From positions 1 through 43,606 of the forward strand of contig ONSX01000019.1 of NCBI GenBank assembly GCA_900320615.1: 43,606 bases of DNA. Direction: 5' to 3'. Within the stretch, counting starts at the first letter, position 1. The number at the start of each line of letters is the position of its first letter. The DNA comes from an uncultured Eubacteriales bacterium (GTDB taxonomy: Bacteria > Bacillota > Clostridia > Lachnospirales > Lachnospiraceae). Positions 24,597 to 32,687 of this stretch are shown in pieces. The notes under the pieces are model-generated. The model made no database searches and had not been told where the DNA came from. It saw only the letters and a list, made by a program, of their open reading frames with translations. A program made the translations under genes and the position numbers.

Positions 24597-25655
24597 ATGA
24601 GTGGAAAGATTGGATCGGAACAGAAACCGATGAAGGAAAAGGTGCTTGAGGGAAAGAAGCATGGCATGCCGGCAATGATTCTGACTATCGCGGTGATAGC
24701 GCTTTCGGTCTTTATGATTGTGGAGAGCACAATCATTGGAACAGAGGATGAACCGTTTCTGCCTCTCATACTTGGAGGCTTTATTCTCCTTGGTGTGGGC
24801 TGGATCCCGCTTATGGGACTCAAGGTTCTGAAACCTCAGGAGGCGCTGGTTCTCACACTGTTCGGCGAATATGTTGGTACACTGAAGGGCGCAGGTTTCT
24901 ACTTTGTGAATCCGTTCTGCACATCGGTCAATCCGGCCGCGAAGACGAGGCTCGGCCAGAGCGGCGACGTGGATGACTCGGACCGCGGAGCAGGCCGTAT
25001 CACGATTATGCAGAGCGCTTCGCAGGGCGCGCAGCAGGCAAATAAAAAGATTTCGCTCAAAGCTATGACGCTCAGCAACGCGAAGCAGAAGGTCAATGAC
25101 GTGCTCGGCAATCCGGTCGAAATCAGCGTTGCGGTGATCTGGAAGGTGACGGATACGGCGAAGGCTGTGTTCAATGTCGATAATTACAAGGAGTATCTGT
25201 CCCTGCAGTGCGACTCCGCAGTTCGCGACATCGTGAAGATCTATCCGTACGATGTCGCGCCGGGAATCGATACGACGGGGGACGGCAAGGCGGACGACGG
25301 TTCGCTCCGCGGCTCGACGACGGTCGTCGCTGAGCGGATCCGCGCCATGATTCAGGACAAAGTGGCGGACGCCGGCCTGGAGATCATTGAGGCGAGAATT
25401 ACGTATCTGGCCTATGCGCCGGAGATTGCGGCCGTCATGCTCCAAAGACAGCAGGCGTCGGCCGTGATCGACGCGCGGAAGATGATCGTTGACGGTGCGG
25501 TCGGTATGGTTGAGATGGCGCTCGACCGCTTGAAGGAGAACGGAACCGTCGAGCTCGATGAGGAGCGCAAGGCCGCGATGGTCTCGAACTTGCTCGTCGT
25601 TCTGTGCGGAAATCATGACGCACAGCCGGTTGTGAATTCGGGAAGCCTGTATTGA
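24597..25655 (+). CDS. SPFH (band 7/stomatin-like) membrane protein
   Basis: This 352-aa protein starts at 24597 after GGAAAGG. Two hydrophobic helices at about 24-45 (MPAMILTIAVIALSVFMIVE) and 54-75 (LPLILGGFILLGVGWIPL) anchor it. The SPFH domain begins at GLKVLKPQEALVLTLFGEYV and includes GAGFYFVNPF and VSVAVIWKVTDTAKAVFNVD-like strands, ending in the coiled-coil region YAPEIAAVMLQRQQASAVID. SPFH proteins oligomerise into membrane microdomain scaffolds that hold proteases, transporters or cell-wall enzymes. The client is unknown. An Arc-like ribbon-helix-helix gene follows 219 bp downstream in the same direction. Regulation may involve the palindrome at 24481-24505. Confidence 0.9.
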   Translation: MSGKIGSEQKPMKEKVLEGKKHGMPAMILTIAVIALSVFMIVESTIIGTEDEPFLPLILGGFILLGVGWIPLMGLKVLKPQEALVLTLFGEYVGTLKGAGFYFVNPFCTSVNPAAKTRLGQSGDVDDSDRGAGRITIMQSASQGAQQANKKISLKAMTLSNAKQKVNDVLGNPVEISVAVIWKVTDTAKAVFNVDNYKEYLSLQCDSAVRDIVKIYPYDVAPGIDTTGDGKADDGSLRGSTTVVAERIRAMIQDKVADAGLEIIEARITYLAYAPEIAAVMLQRQQASAVIDARKMIVDGAVGMVEMALDRLKENGTVELDEERKAAMVSNLLVVLCGNHDAQPVVNSGSLY

Positions 25656-25712
25656 TCGGACTGAGAATGGAAAGCCTGTGGCCGACTGTTCCAAAGTCGG
25701 AAAATGAGGCAC

Positions 25713-25754
25713 GGTTTATCCCATGGGCTTGCCCGTGAGAGCAGTCAGGCATGC
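25713..25754. repeat. isolated IS605-like end repeat
   Basis: Read on the minus strand, CCTGACTGCTCTCACGGGCA at 25748-25729, continuing into AGCCCATGGG, matches the left end of the 22217-22440 element (CCTGACTGCTCCCACGGGCA) with one difference, and two in the 30 bases shared. Only this one end is present, lying between the SPFH and ribbon-helix-helix genes. Confidence 0.55.
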
Positions 25755-25790
25755 GGGAGATCTGCGTCGGCCGGCTGAAAATAAAATATC

Positions 25791-25829
25791 CGCCTGCATC
25801 CGGCAATTCCGGAAACCGGTGCGGGCGGT
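25791..25829 (+). other. GC-rich hairpin before the ribbon-helix-helix gene
   Basis: CCGCCTGCATCCGG pairs imperfectly with CCGGTGCGGGCGG. There is no T-run after it, so it is a possible attenuating or stabilising structure between the SPFH and ribbon-helix-helix genes. Confidence 0.35.
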
Positions 25830-25874
25830 CAGGGCATGGCTGTCCGCAGTTGTTTTGAAAAAAGAAGGGATCAT

Positions 25875-26069
25875 ATGGCGAAGAAGCAGGTACCGCTCCG
25901 GCTCAGCGAAAAACTGTATAATGAGATCGCCGCGTGGGCGGAGGACGATTTCCGCTCTGTGAACGGACAGATCGAATATCTGCTCACAGAGTGCGTGCGC
26001 CAGCGTAAGAAGAACGGAAAATACGTCTCTGAGCACCTGGATGAGCCGCCTGAACTCGATATCAGATAA
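25875..26069 (+). CDS. Arc-like ribbon-helix-helix protein
   Basis: This 64-aa protein starts at 25875 (MAKKQVPLRLSEKLYNEIAA), with a modest AAGAAGGGA ribosome site. VPLRLSEKLYNEIAAWAEDD forms the beta strand plus helix A, and FRSVNGQIEYLLTECVRQRK the second helix, matching the Arc/MetJ fold (compare Arc: LRLPxELxxxLxxxAxxxxRSxNxEI). Such proteins bind DNA as dimers or act as small partner proteins. No toxin gene follows: the next gene is convergent. It might repress the SPFH gene by binding the palindrome upstream, but that is inference. Confidence 0.78.
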   Translation: MAKKQVPLRLSEKLYNEIAAWAEDDFRSVNGQIEYLLTECVRQRKKNGKYVSEHLDEPPELDIR

Positions 26070-26120
26070 GTTGCCGCGTATCCGGCGATTTCTCCGGGCA
26101 GAGGATGGGTGTGGCCCTAT

Positions 26121-26146
26121 GTCAGGTTTCCGGACAGTTCAAACCT
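26121..26146. terminator. hairpin between convergent genes
   Basis: CAGGTTT/AAACCTG stem (26121-26127 and 26139-26145) in the 123-bp gap between the ribbon-helix-helix gene and the MATE gene. No long T-run follows, so it is a weak terminator at best. Confidence 0.35.
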
Positions 26147-26192
26147 GGAACATTGTTGGAGTTCTTTTGAAGAAAAACCTGCACCAGGCTTC

Positions 26193-27527
26193 TCAGGCGT
26201 AGTGGTATACACTTCTGTACCGGATGAGGCAAGTCAGCGTCACGATCAACGCCATGCCCTCTGCGGCCACGATCGACAGCCAGATTCCGTTTATTCCCAG
26301 CAGCAGCGGGAGTATTAGAAGACTCGATACCTGAAAGACCAGTGTCCGAAGGAACGAGATGAGGGCAGAGACCGCGCCGTTGTTCATTGCCGTGAAAAAT
26401 GCGGAGCCGAAGATATTGAACCCCATAATCAGGTACGAGAGTGAGTAGAGTCGGATGGCTTTCGTCGTCATCGCCAGAAGCGCCGGGCTCTTTTGGGCGA
26501 AGATTGCTGCCAGTGGTCCGGCCGCTGAAATCGCGGAGGCTGTCATGATGATGCCGGCGGCCGCGATTATTTTTATGCTGCGCGAAAAGACATTCCGGAG
26601 CTCGTTTGTGTTTCTTGCTCCCAGATGATAGCCGGCGATCGGCGATACGCCCATCGAGTATCCGAAGTAGACGCCTGTGAAAATGAGATTCGTGTACATG
26701 ATAATGCCGTAGGCGGAGACGCCATTTTCGCCGGCGAGCCTTATCAGCTGCCAGTTATAGAGCATATTAACGACAGACATCGAGATATTCGAGAGAAACT
26801 CCGAGGACCCGTTTGCGATGACCTTCAGCAGGGCTTTTCCGTAGAAATGCGTCTTTGTGAGGCGCAGCTTCGAGTGATTTGGCGCAAAAAAGTAGATCAG
26901 AGGAACCAGGGCGCCGATATACTCGCCGATGATGGTGGCGGCAGCGGCACTTCCTATGCCCCGGCGAAAGGCCCCCATGAACAGCGCGTCGAGGATCATA
27001 TTGGTCACGCCGGCAAGAACTGTGACAATAAGGCCCATCCGCGGCCGCTCCGCCGTGATGAGAAAAGTCTGGAAGCAGTTCTGCAGCATGAAGGCGGGAA
27101 GACCCAGCATACTGACTCTTGCGTATGTCACGCAATAGGGTAGCATCCTGGCTGTGGCGCCCAGCAGGACAGCAACTTTTGGCGCGAAGATCATACCGAT
27201 CACTGCGCAGAGGATGCCGAGAACAAGGCCGGTATAAATGACGAGTGAGAAAATTTCATTTGCCCGCTCCTGATCGCCTTTGCCGAGCGTCAGGGCTGTC
27301 AGTGCGCTTCCGCCGGCACCGAGCATGAATCCGATCGCGGCAAACAGCATGATAAATGGCATGATGAGGTTCAGTGACGCAAAGGGCGTGGTCCCGACAT
27401 AGTTGGACACAAAAAATCCATCCACAACGCCGTAGATGGATATAAAAATCATCATCAGGATAGATGGCAGTGTGAAGCGGATCAGTCGCCGGTATGTAAA
27501 ATGATCGGACAATTGGATTCGGTTCAT
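26193..27527 (-). CDS. MATE-family efflux transporter (MepA-like)
   Basis: This 444-aa protein starts at 27527 after AAGGAG. The N-terminus (YRRLIRFTLPSILMMIFISI, then YGVVDGFFVSNYVGTTPFASL) and the internal repeat (GKALLKVIANGSSEFLSNIS) are characteristic of the MepA subgroup of MATE pumps. About 12 hydrophobic helices are visible. MepA of Staphylococcus aureus exports fluoroquinolones, biguanides and dyes under control of the MarR-type repressor MepR. Here a MarR-family gene lies 9 bp upstream in the same operon, the same arrangement in reverse spirit. The promoter and operators are at 28018-28068. The natural substrate is unknown. Confidence 0.92.
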   Translation of the reverse strand: MNRIQLSDHFTYRRLIRFTLPSILMMIFISIYGVVDGFFVSNYVGTTPFASLNLIMPFIMLFAAIGFMLGAGGSALTALTLGKGDQERANEIFSLVIYTGLVLGILCAVIGMIFAPKVAVLLGATARMLPYCVTYARVSMLGLPAFMLQNCFQTFLITAERPRMGLIVTVLAGVTNMILDALFMGAFRRGIGSAAAATIIGEYIGALVPLIYFFAPNHSKLRLTKTHFYGKALLKVIANGSSEFLSNISMSVVNMLYNWQLIRLAGENGVSAYGIIMYTNLIFTGVYFGYSMGVSPIAGYHLGARNTNELRNVFSRSIKIIAAAGIIMTASAISAAGPLAAIFAQKSPALLAMTTKAIRLYSLSYLIMGFNIFGSAFFTAMNNGAVSALISFLRTLVFQVSSLLILPLLLGINGIWLSIVAAEGMALIVTLTCLIRYRSVYHYA

Positions 27528-27536
27528 GATTTTGCT

Positions 27537-27983
27537 TTACTCCTTCTCTGGTACAGATAATTGGCTGATTTCCTGCCGCAGGCGATCCAGATAGCGCTGA
27601 TTGAGCATAAGGAACCGCTGTTGTTCTTCGGATGTCCAATCAGACAGAACCAGGTTTTCAACGTGGACAATCAGGCTGATTCTTTCCCGCATGGCCTTTC
27701 TCCCGCGATCAGTCAGCCGGAGTGGTTCATTCCGGAGACCTTCCGGAGGCTCAAGAAGACCTTTCTGCACAAGCTTTCTGACAGCTGAGCTTACCGTCTG
27801 TTTACTCATCCCGGTTCGCTCCGTAATTTCCTTCTGGGTGACTGGTTCCCCGTCGTACATGGCATAAAGAATCATGGACTCTCCGTCGGAGAATCCGAGT
27901 TTCAGGCTCAGGTTGTGGTAGGCCATGCTGATTGCGTCATTAATGGCGTCGAAGCGCCGGATAAAGGGGGCCTGTTTTTCCAT
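27537..27983 (-). CDS. MarR-family transcriptional repressor
   Basis: This 148-aa protein starts at ATG 27983 after AAAAGGA; a TTG 27 bp earlier is less likely. The winged helix is visible in EPVTQKEITERTGMSKQTVS and SAVRKLVQKGLLEPPEGLRN, with the wing EPLRLTDRGRKAM. The preceding region (GFSDGESMILYAMYDG) is the typical dimer-linker start of MarR proteins. It is the first gene of an operon with the MATE pump, so it presumably represses its own promoter and lets go when a pumped compound binds. Two palindromes on the promoter support this. Confidence 0.92.
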   Translation of the reverse strand: MEKQAPFIRRFDAINDAISMAYHNLSLKLGFSDGESMILYAMYDGEPVTQKEITERTGMSKQTVSSAVRKLVQKGLLEPPEGLRNEPLRLTDRGRKAMRERISLIVHVENLVLSDWTSEEQQRFLMLNQRYLDRLRQEISQLSVPEKE

Positions 27984-28017
27984 ATACTTATTGTCCTTTT
28001 CTGTCTGCAAGAATAAA

Positions 28018-28068
28018 AGTCCGAAATCGGACCAAAGCTATATTAGTCCATTTTCGGACTTGCGTCAA
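28018..28068 (-). promoter_or_regulatory. marR-MATE promoter with two operators
   Basis: On the minus strand TTGACG (28068-28063), 17-bp spacer, TAATAT (28045-28040). Two inverted repeats of the same sequence flank the -10: AGTCCGAAAATGGACT (28060-28045, within the spacer) and GTCCGATTTCGGAC (28032-28019, just past the -10). Confidence 0.75.
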
Positions 28069-28149
28069 GTGTGAAAATGATATGCAGTGGGAGATCTTGA
28101 GATACACGGGACAGAACGCCCGTCAGTCATGAGGCTTGCACAAGGCGGA

Positions 28150-28565
28150 TTAACAGCTGTACCGGTCCACGAGGTTTGTCCCGATCTCAATCTTGACCGG
28201 AGGAATCGACGGGTCCTTTATGCGCTGCAGGAGCCGGAGAACCGCCTGTCTGCCGAGATGCTCTTTTGGCACATTGATCGTCGTGAGGTCAAGAATCTGA
28301 GAGATCGGGATGTTGTCGAAGCCGACGATTGCAACATCCTCCGGGATGCGGAGCCCTTTCTCCCGGAAGGCCTTGATGGCACCGGCGGCAATTAAGTCGT
28401 TGTCCGCAAAATAGCAGCGAGCGAGGGGCTCGTTGCCTGCGAGGAGCTCCTTCATGTCTGCGTAGGCTCCACTCATCGATGGCGTGAGCTCATGGACGAT
28501 CGACTGCGAGGCTGACATGCCGTGGAGGCGAACAGCCTTGCAGAAACCGTCCTGGCGTTTATTGA
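28150..28565 (-). pseudogene. LacI-family regulator, C-terminal fragment only
   Basis: On the minus strand about 138 codons encode the C-terminal half of a LacI/GalR sugar-binding domain: KRQDGFCKAVRLHGMSA, then ARCYFADNDLIAAGAIKAFR, IPEDVAIVGFDNIPISQILD and PKEHLGRQAVLRLLQ. The DNA-binding N-terminus is missing. At its 5' side the sequence switches near 28548-28570 to an unrelated glpK fragment on the other strand. Upstream extension of the same frame to 28638 is not LacI-like. It has no start site and probably makes no functional regulator. Confidence 0.8.
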
Positions 28566-28910
28566 AGTCATTACCTGGCTTAAGGATGCGATGCGTCTCA
28601 TTTCCAGCGCAGGTGAGACGGAGAAGCTTGCCATACATGCAAATCCGGAGGATGGCTCTTACTTCATCCCGGCCTTTACGGGACTCGGCGCGCCGTACTG
28701 GGATTCCGAGGCGTCCGGCCTCTTCACTGGGATCACGAGAACAACCGGCCGGAACGAAATGGTGCGGGCATCTCCTGCGGCCTTTACGACCCGGAGCACA
28801 TCTTCGGGCATGTCCGCCACAGTGTGTACCGGCCGGATATGGATGGAGAGAAACGAGAGATGCTCTACAGCGGCTGGAAGAAAGCTGTTGCGCAGGCGCT
28901 CACGCACTGA
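28561..28910 (+). pseudogene. glpK: glycerol kinase 3' remnant with internal deletion and frameshift
   Basis: The frame starting near 28561 reads EVITWLKDAMRLISSAGETE and SYFIPAFTGLGAPYWDSEAS, GLFTGITRTTGR, matching the region around residues 300-370 of GlpK. At about 28765 the match jumps frame and position: the next frame reads AGISCGLYDPEHIFGHVRHS and ends REMLYSGWKKAVAQALTH followed by TGA at 28908-28910, matching the GlpK C-terminus. Roughly 90 codons that normally lie between are gone, and the N-terminal 300 codons are absent. It is a decayed fragment facing a truncated lacI fragment. Confidence 0.8.
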
Positions 28911-28967
28911 ACGGCAAACGATCAGGTGAATGACCGGACTTTTTCAGCGTCAGAGTGTTTTCTGTGC

Positions 28968-28973
28968 TATACT
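28968..28973 (+). promoter_or_regulatory. extended -10 promoter for the ZIP gene
   Basis: TGCTATACT fits an extended -10 (TGn-TATACT). There is no good -35. It lies 45 bp upstream of the ZIP start. Confidence 0.45.
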
Positions 28974-29017
28974 ATTTTTACTCGGTATCTGTCGTGAGAA
29001 GCAGAGAAAGGAGCCTT

Positions 29018-29800
29018 ATGAATTTAAGTATTGCACAGGGAATCGCCATTCCGTTTATCGGGACTTCGCTCGGAGCGATGTGTGTTCTCTTCATGAAGCG
29101 GGATCTCGGGCGTGCCGTGCAGCGTGCACTGACCGGCTTTGCGGCCGGTGTCATGGTGGCCGCATCAATCTGGAGCCTGCTCATTCCGGCCATGGAGCAG
29201 AGCACTTCCATGGGGAAAATGAGTTTCCTCCCGGCGGTGATCGGATTCTGGCTTGGCACGCTGTTTCTTCTGCTTCTGGATCATGTCATCCCGCATCTTC
29301 ACATGAATGCGGCGAAGGCTGAAGGTCCGAAAAACCACCTGGCAAAGACGACGATGATGCTTCTTGCGGTGACACTCCACAATATTCCGGAGGGCATGGC
29401 GGTCGGAATCGTCTATGCGGGATTTCTGGCAGGCTCGCCGAAGATCACGGCAGGAAGCGCGATGGCGCTCTCGCTCGGCATCGCAATCCAGAACTTTCCG
29501 GAAGGCGCGATCGTCTCGATGCCCATTCATGCGCAAGGCAAGGGAAAGGGACAGGCATGCCTGTCCGGCATACTCTCGGGTGCGGTTGAGCCGCTCGGCG
29601 CTCTGCTGATGCTTGCGGCGGCCTCCGTGTTTGTTCCGATTATGCCGTATCTCTTAAGCTTCGCGGCAGGTGCGATGATGTACGTTGTTGTCGAGGAGCT
29701 GATCCCGGAAATGTCCTCCGGGGAGCACTCGGATATCGGCGTGATCATGTTCGCGGCCGGTTTTTCACTCATGATGGCACTTGATGTGGCGCTCGGGTGA
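29018..29800 (+). CDS. ZIP-family divalent metal transporter (ZupT-like)
   Basis: This 260-aa membrane protein starts at 29018 after AAAGGAG. Eight hydrophobic helices are visible, with the metal-site motifs TLHNIPEGMAVG in TM4 and AIQNFPEGAIVS in TM5, and EEL in the region of TM7 (VVVEELIPEMSSGEHS). These define the GufA/ZupT branch, importing zinc and sometimes iron, manganese or cobalt into the cytoplasm. The loop before TM4 has a short histidine-containing stretch (HVIPHLHMN). It stands alone after the lacI/glpK scar and ends at the terminator 29843-29870. No Zur or Fur box was recognised. Confidence 0.92.
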   Translation: MNLSIAQGIAIPFIGTSLGAMCVLFMKRDLGRAVQRALTGFAAGVMVAASIWSLLIPAMEQSTSMGKMSFLPAVIGFWLGTLFLLLLDHVIPHLHMNAAKAEGPKNHLAKTTMMLLAVTLHNIPEGMAVGIVYAGFLAGSPKITAGSAMALSLGIAIQNFPEGAIVSMPIHAQGKGKGQACLSGILSGAVEPLGALLMLAAASVFVPIMPYLLSFAAGAMMYVVVEELIPEMSSGEHSDIGVIMFAAGFSLMMALDVALG

Positions 29801-29842
29801 GACGCCGCCTGCGTCCGTTCTTGTCTTGTTTTTTCAAAGCGA

Positions 29843-29870
29843 AAGGTCTGCCCATCCGGCAGGCCTTTTT
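29843..29870 (+). terminator. terminator after the ZIP gene
   Basis: AAGGTCTGCC/GGCAGGCCTT stem with one mismatch and a 5-nt loop, ending in T5. Confidence 0.8.
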
Positions 29871-30005
29871 GCTGTGTCAACAGATCATCCGGGCTGGGCC
29901 TGCCGGAACCGTCTACGTTTCGCTGCAGCCTTGCCGCATGAACCGCAGTTTATTCGCCGCGCCAACTTATACAGGCTGTGTCGGAGAAGACCGGCCTTTT
30001 CGACC

Positions 30006-30138
30006 TGTACAAGTTGACAAAAAGCATACAACTTCTCCTGAAATTGGTCAATATGTACAAACCTGTAGGAGGTTTGTTTGTGTAAGTGTACAAATTTTGT
30101 ACAGACATGTTGACGAAATGACGACCATGATATATAGT
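30006..30138 (+). promoter_or_regulatory. pentose operon promoter with AraR-like TGTACAA boxes
   Basis: The promoter is TTGACG (30110-30115), 17 bp, TATAGT (30133-30138). Just upstream is the perfect palindrome TGTACAAATTTTGTACA (30087-30103). Further TGTACAA half sites lie at 30006-30012, 30054-30060 and, in the leader, 30277-30283. They resemble AraR boxes of Bacillus (ATTTGTAC-type). An AraR-like gene is in the operon, so these are likely its operators. The leader to the first gene is about 175 nt. Confidence 0.7.
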
Positions 30139-30321
30139 CGATAACAGCAAAGGAACCAAAATAATGCATAGAAAATGCCTGCATCATTAGAATAATGCAC
30201 AATGATTTCGGCATGAGATGTAAAAATGGGTTCCACAAAAGGTCTGTTTGCAAAACGGGACATGTCTTTACATGTATGTACAACAGACAGGCTTGCCGGA
30301 TACGGCAGAAGGAGGAAATGA

Positions 30322-31554
30322 ATGAAACTGAAGAAGAAACTCATCAGTACAGCGCTCTGTGCGACGATGGTTGGCGGACTTCTCGCCGGATGTGGCAGTG
30401 CCTCATCGACAGGGAGCAAGGCCGGAGAGGCAACGAAATCGATCGATAACAGCAAGATCACGATCGGTGTTTCGATCTGGTCTTCTACAGATGTCCTCGG
30501 TTCGCAGTGCAAGAAAGTCCTCGACGAGGCAGCGAAGGCACTCGGCGTCAACGTACAGTACGTTGATCAGGGCCATGTATCTGAGAAGGTTACAGCTTCT
30601 GTCGAGACACTCTGCGCGGCAGGATGTCAGGGAATCGTTATCTGCAACTCTTCCGATACAGAGATGACATCTGCGATCAAGACCTGCAATGACAACAAGG
30701 TCTATCTGGCACAGTTCTTCCGTATCATCAGCAAGGACAACAGCCCGGACATCTACAAGGCAGCAGAGCAGTCTGCATACTATGTCGGCGCTGTCCATGA
30801 AAACGAGGTTGAAAACGGCGAAAAGCTTGTTAAGATCCTCCTCGATAAGGGCGACAGAGATATCGGCCTGATCGGCTGGGAACAGGGCGATGCGACATGG
30901 CTCGGCAGATACGAAGGCTATAAGAAGGGCGTTGAAGAGTGGAACAAGGACCATGCAGATGATCAGGCAAAGCTTTCTGAGCCGCAGTACGCCGGTACAA
31001 CATCCGATGGCGGTGCGAAGGCTGCAAATGCTCTGATGAGCGCAGATCCGAATCTTGACGCGATCATCCCGGCAGGCGGCGGCGGTGACCCGCTTCTTGG
31101 TGCGATCTCCGCGATTGAAGCAGCTGGAAAGACGAAAGACATCGATGTTGTCTCGACAGATTTCCTTGATGATCTCGGCGAAAGACTGCAGAATGGTTCT
31201 ATGGCAGGTGAGTCCGGTGGCCATTACTGCGATCCGCTGTACGCGTTCATGATGGTTTACAACGCCATCAAGGGCACGAACGGATTCACAGATTTCTCCG
31301 GAAAGTTTGACGAGATCGAGTTCCCGTATCTGTATGTATCATCCCCGGAGGACTACGCAGAGTACCAGAAGTACTTCGTTGACCAGCTTCCGTACACAGA
31401 TGATGAGATGGTTGCGCTGTCCAATGAAAACTTCGATGCGCTGAAGAAGTCCGCAGAGTCGCTGTCCATCGAGGACGCGGCACAGCGTGCAGGCGGATCG
31501 ACCGGAAGTGTTGTGACATCAGCAGGATCCGGTGCGACATCGGCGGCTTCCTGA
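30322..31554 (+). CDS. sugar ABC transporter substrate-binding lipoprotein
   Basis: This 410-aa protein starts at ATG 30322 after AAGGAGGAA. The signal peptide ends in a lipobox, LLAGC, with acylated C24, so the protein sits on the outer face of the membrane. The mature part is a periplasmic-binding type 1-like sugar-binding domain (KITIGVSIWSSTDVLGSQCK, CQGIVICNSSDTEMTSAI, GLIGWEQGDATWLGRYEGYK, LDAIIPAGGGGDPLLGAISA). The tail is Ser/Gly/Thr-rich. It leads the operon ahead of two permeases and an ATPase of the ribose/arabinose class. L-arabinose is the likely substrate because araA follows, but this is inference. A stable hairpin after it (31603-31633) probably raises its mRNA level above the rest. 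Confidence 0.9.
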   Translation: MKLKKKLISTALCATMVGGLLAGCGSASSTGSKAGEATKSIDNSKITIGVSIWSSTDVLGSQCKKVLDEAAKALGVNVQYVDQGHVSEKVTASVETLCAAGCQGIVICNSSDTEMTSAIKTCNDNKVYLAQFFRIISKDNSPDIYKAAEQSAYYVGAVHENEVENGEKLVKILLDKGDRDIGLIGWEQGDATWLGRYEGYKKGVEEWNKDHADDQAKLSEPQYAGTTSDGGAKAANALMSADPNLDAIIPAGGGGDPLLGAISAIEAAGKTKDIDVVSTDFLDDLGERLQNGSMAGESGGHYCDPLYAFMMVYNAIKGTNGFTDFSGKFDEIEFPYLYVSSPEDYAEYQKYFVDQLPYTDDEMVALSNENFDALKKSAESLSIEDAAQRAGGSTGSVVTSAGSGATSAAS

Positions 31555-31602
31555 CAATAGACACTCTGCTTTTCATTTTCATGTGAATATACTCCCTCTG
31601 AG

Positions 31603-31633
31603 GTGGCCGGTATCGCGCGGCGGTACCGGCCAC
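31603..31633 (+). other. intercistronic mRNA-stabilising hairpin
   Basis: A perfect 10-bp stem (GTGGCCGGTA with TACCGGCCAC, 11-nt loop) without a T-run, between the binding protein and the first permease. Such structures commonly protect binding-protein mRNA or partly terminate. Confidence 0.6.
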
Positions 31634-31685
31634 TTTCAGTCAGATCAAACTTGTGAATACAACTTTTTAAAATGAGGTAAATGGT

Positions 31686-32669
31686 ATGGGTTCTTCTGCA
31701 AAAACAGCAGCCGGTCCGGCGACCGGACGCAAAAAGATCTCGGGCGCAGCGAAGGGATACCTGATCCTGTTCCTTCTCGTCTTTGCAGCCTGGGCAGTCT
31801 TCAAGATTATAACGCCCCATAATTTCGGATCTCCGGCAAACCTTCTCTCCTATTTCCAGTCCGGGCTCCTTGCGGCGACCGGCGCGATCGGTTTTTACTT
31901 CGTCATGGTCATGGGCATGTTCGACTTCTCCATCGGTGCAAACATCGTTCTCTCCGCGATTGTCGGATGCGTCTTTGCAAACCGCTTCGGCATGGGATAT
32001 GCGGGACTGATTGTCGGCGCCCTTGTGACTGGCACGATCGTCGGTTTCTGCAATGGCTTCTTCTACACGAAGCTCCGCATTCCGTCCATGATCGTCACAA
32101 CAGGTCTTGCGCTGATTTATGAATCCCTCGCGAACTATGTAGCGGGCGGCAATGAGCAGACACTTCCGTCCAATATGCGGTGGTTCGGATCGATGGCAGG
32201 TTCAATCGTCCTTGCGGCGATCGCGTTCGTTGTCGCATACGTTCTTCTCAAATATACGAAGCTTGGCACCTACACCTACGCGATCGGTTCCAATGAATAT
32301 GTTGCGAAGAACATGGGCATTAACTGCGACAAGTACAAGCTGATTGCATTTATGGTATCCGGCGCGTTCTTCGGCGCTGAGGCGGTTCTCTCGATTTCCT
32401 ACGGTTCCTCGATGGTCGCGGTCACGGGCATGAGCTCGATGAGCCGGAACTTTGTTCCGACCATGGGATGCTTCTTCGGACTTGCCTTCAAGAAATACGG
32501 CATCCCGCTTCAGGCTATCATCATCGGTGAATTTTTCGTCAACATTATCTTTTATGGCTTTATCGCCCTCGGAGCACCGACAGCTATTCAGGACGTCATC
32601 ACAGGTCTTGCGCTGCTGGTTATCATCACTCTGACGACGAAGGCACGCAAGGGTGAAATCGTCAAGTAA
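31686..32669 (+). CDS. sugar ABC transporter permease (RbsC/AraH-type), first
   Basis: This 327-aa membrane protein starts after GAGGT. It belongs to the branched-chain/ribose permease fold: FYFVMVMGMFDFSIGANIVL is the conserved segment that usually reads GGIDLSVG, followed by GFCNGFFYTKLRIPSMIVTT. The EAA-like loop area is YAIGSNEYVAKNMGINCDKY. About ten hydrophobic segments are seen. The deviation GMFDFSIG is notable against GGLDFSQG in the second permease. It should pair with the second permease (34217-35194) as a heterodimer, using the ATPase between them. Confidence 0.92.
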   Translation: MGSSAKTAAGPATGRKKISGAAKGYLILFLLVFAAWAVFKIITPHNFGSPANLLSYFQSGLLAATGAIGFYFVMVMGMFDFSIGANIVLSAIVGCVFANRFGMGYAGLIVGALVTGTIVGFCNGFFYTKLRIPSMIVTTGLALIYESLANYVAGGNEQTLPSNMRWFGSMAGSIVLAAIAFVVAYVLLKYTKLGTYTYAIGSNEYVAKNMGINCDKYKLIAFMVSGAFFGAEAVLSISYGSSMVAVTGMSSMSRNFVPTMGCFFGLAFKKYGIPLQAIIIGEFFVNIIFYGFIALGAPTAIQDVITGLALLVIITLTTKARKGEIVK

Positions 32670-32687
32670 TCGGAGGAGGAACGGATT

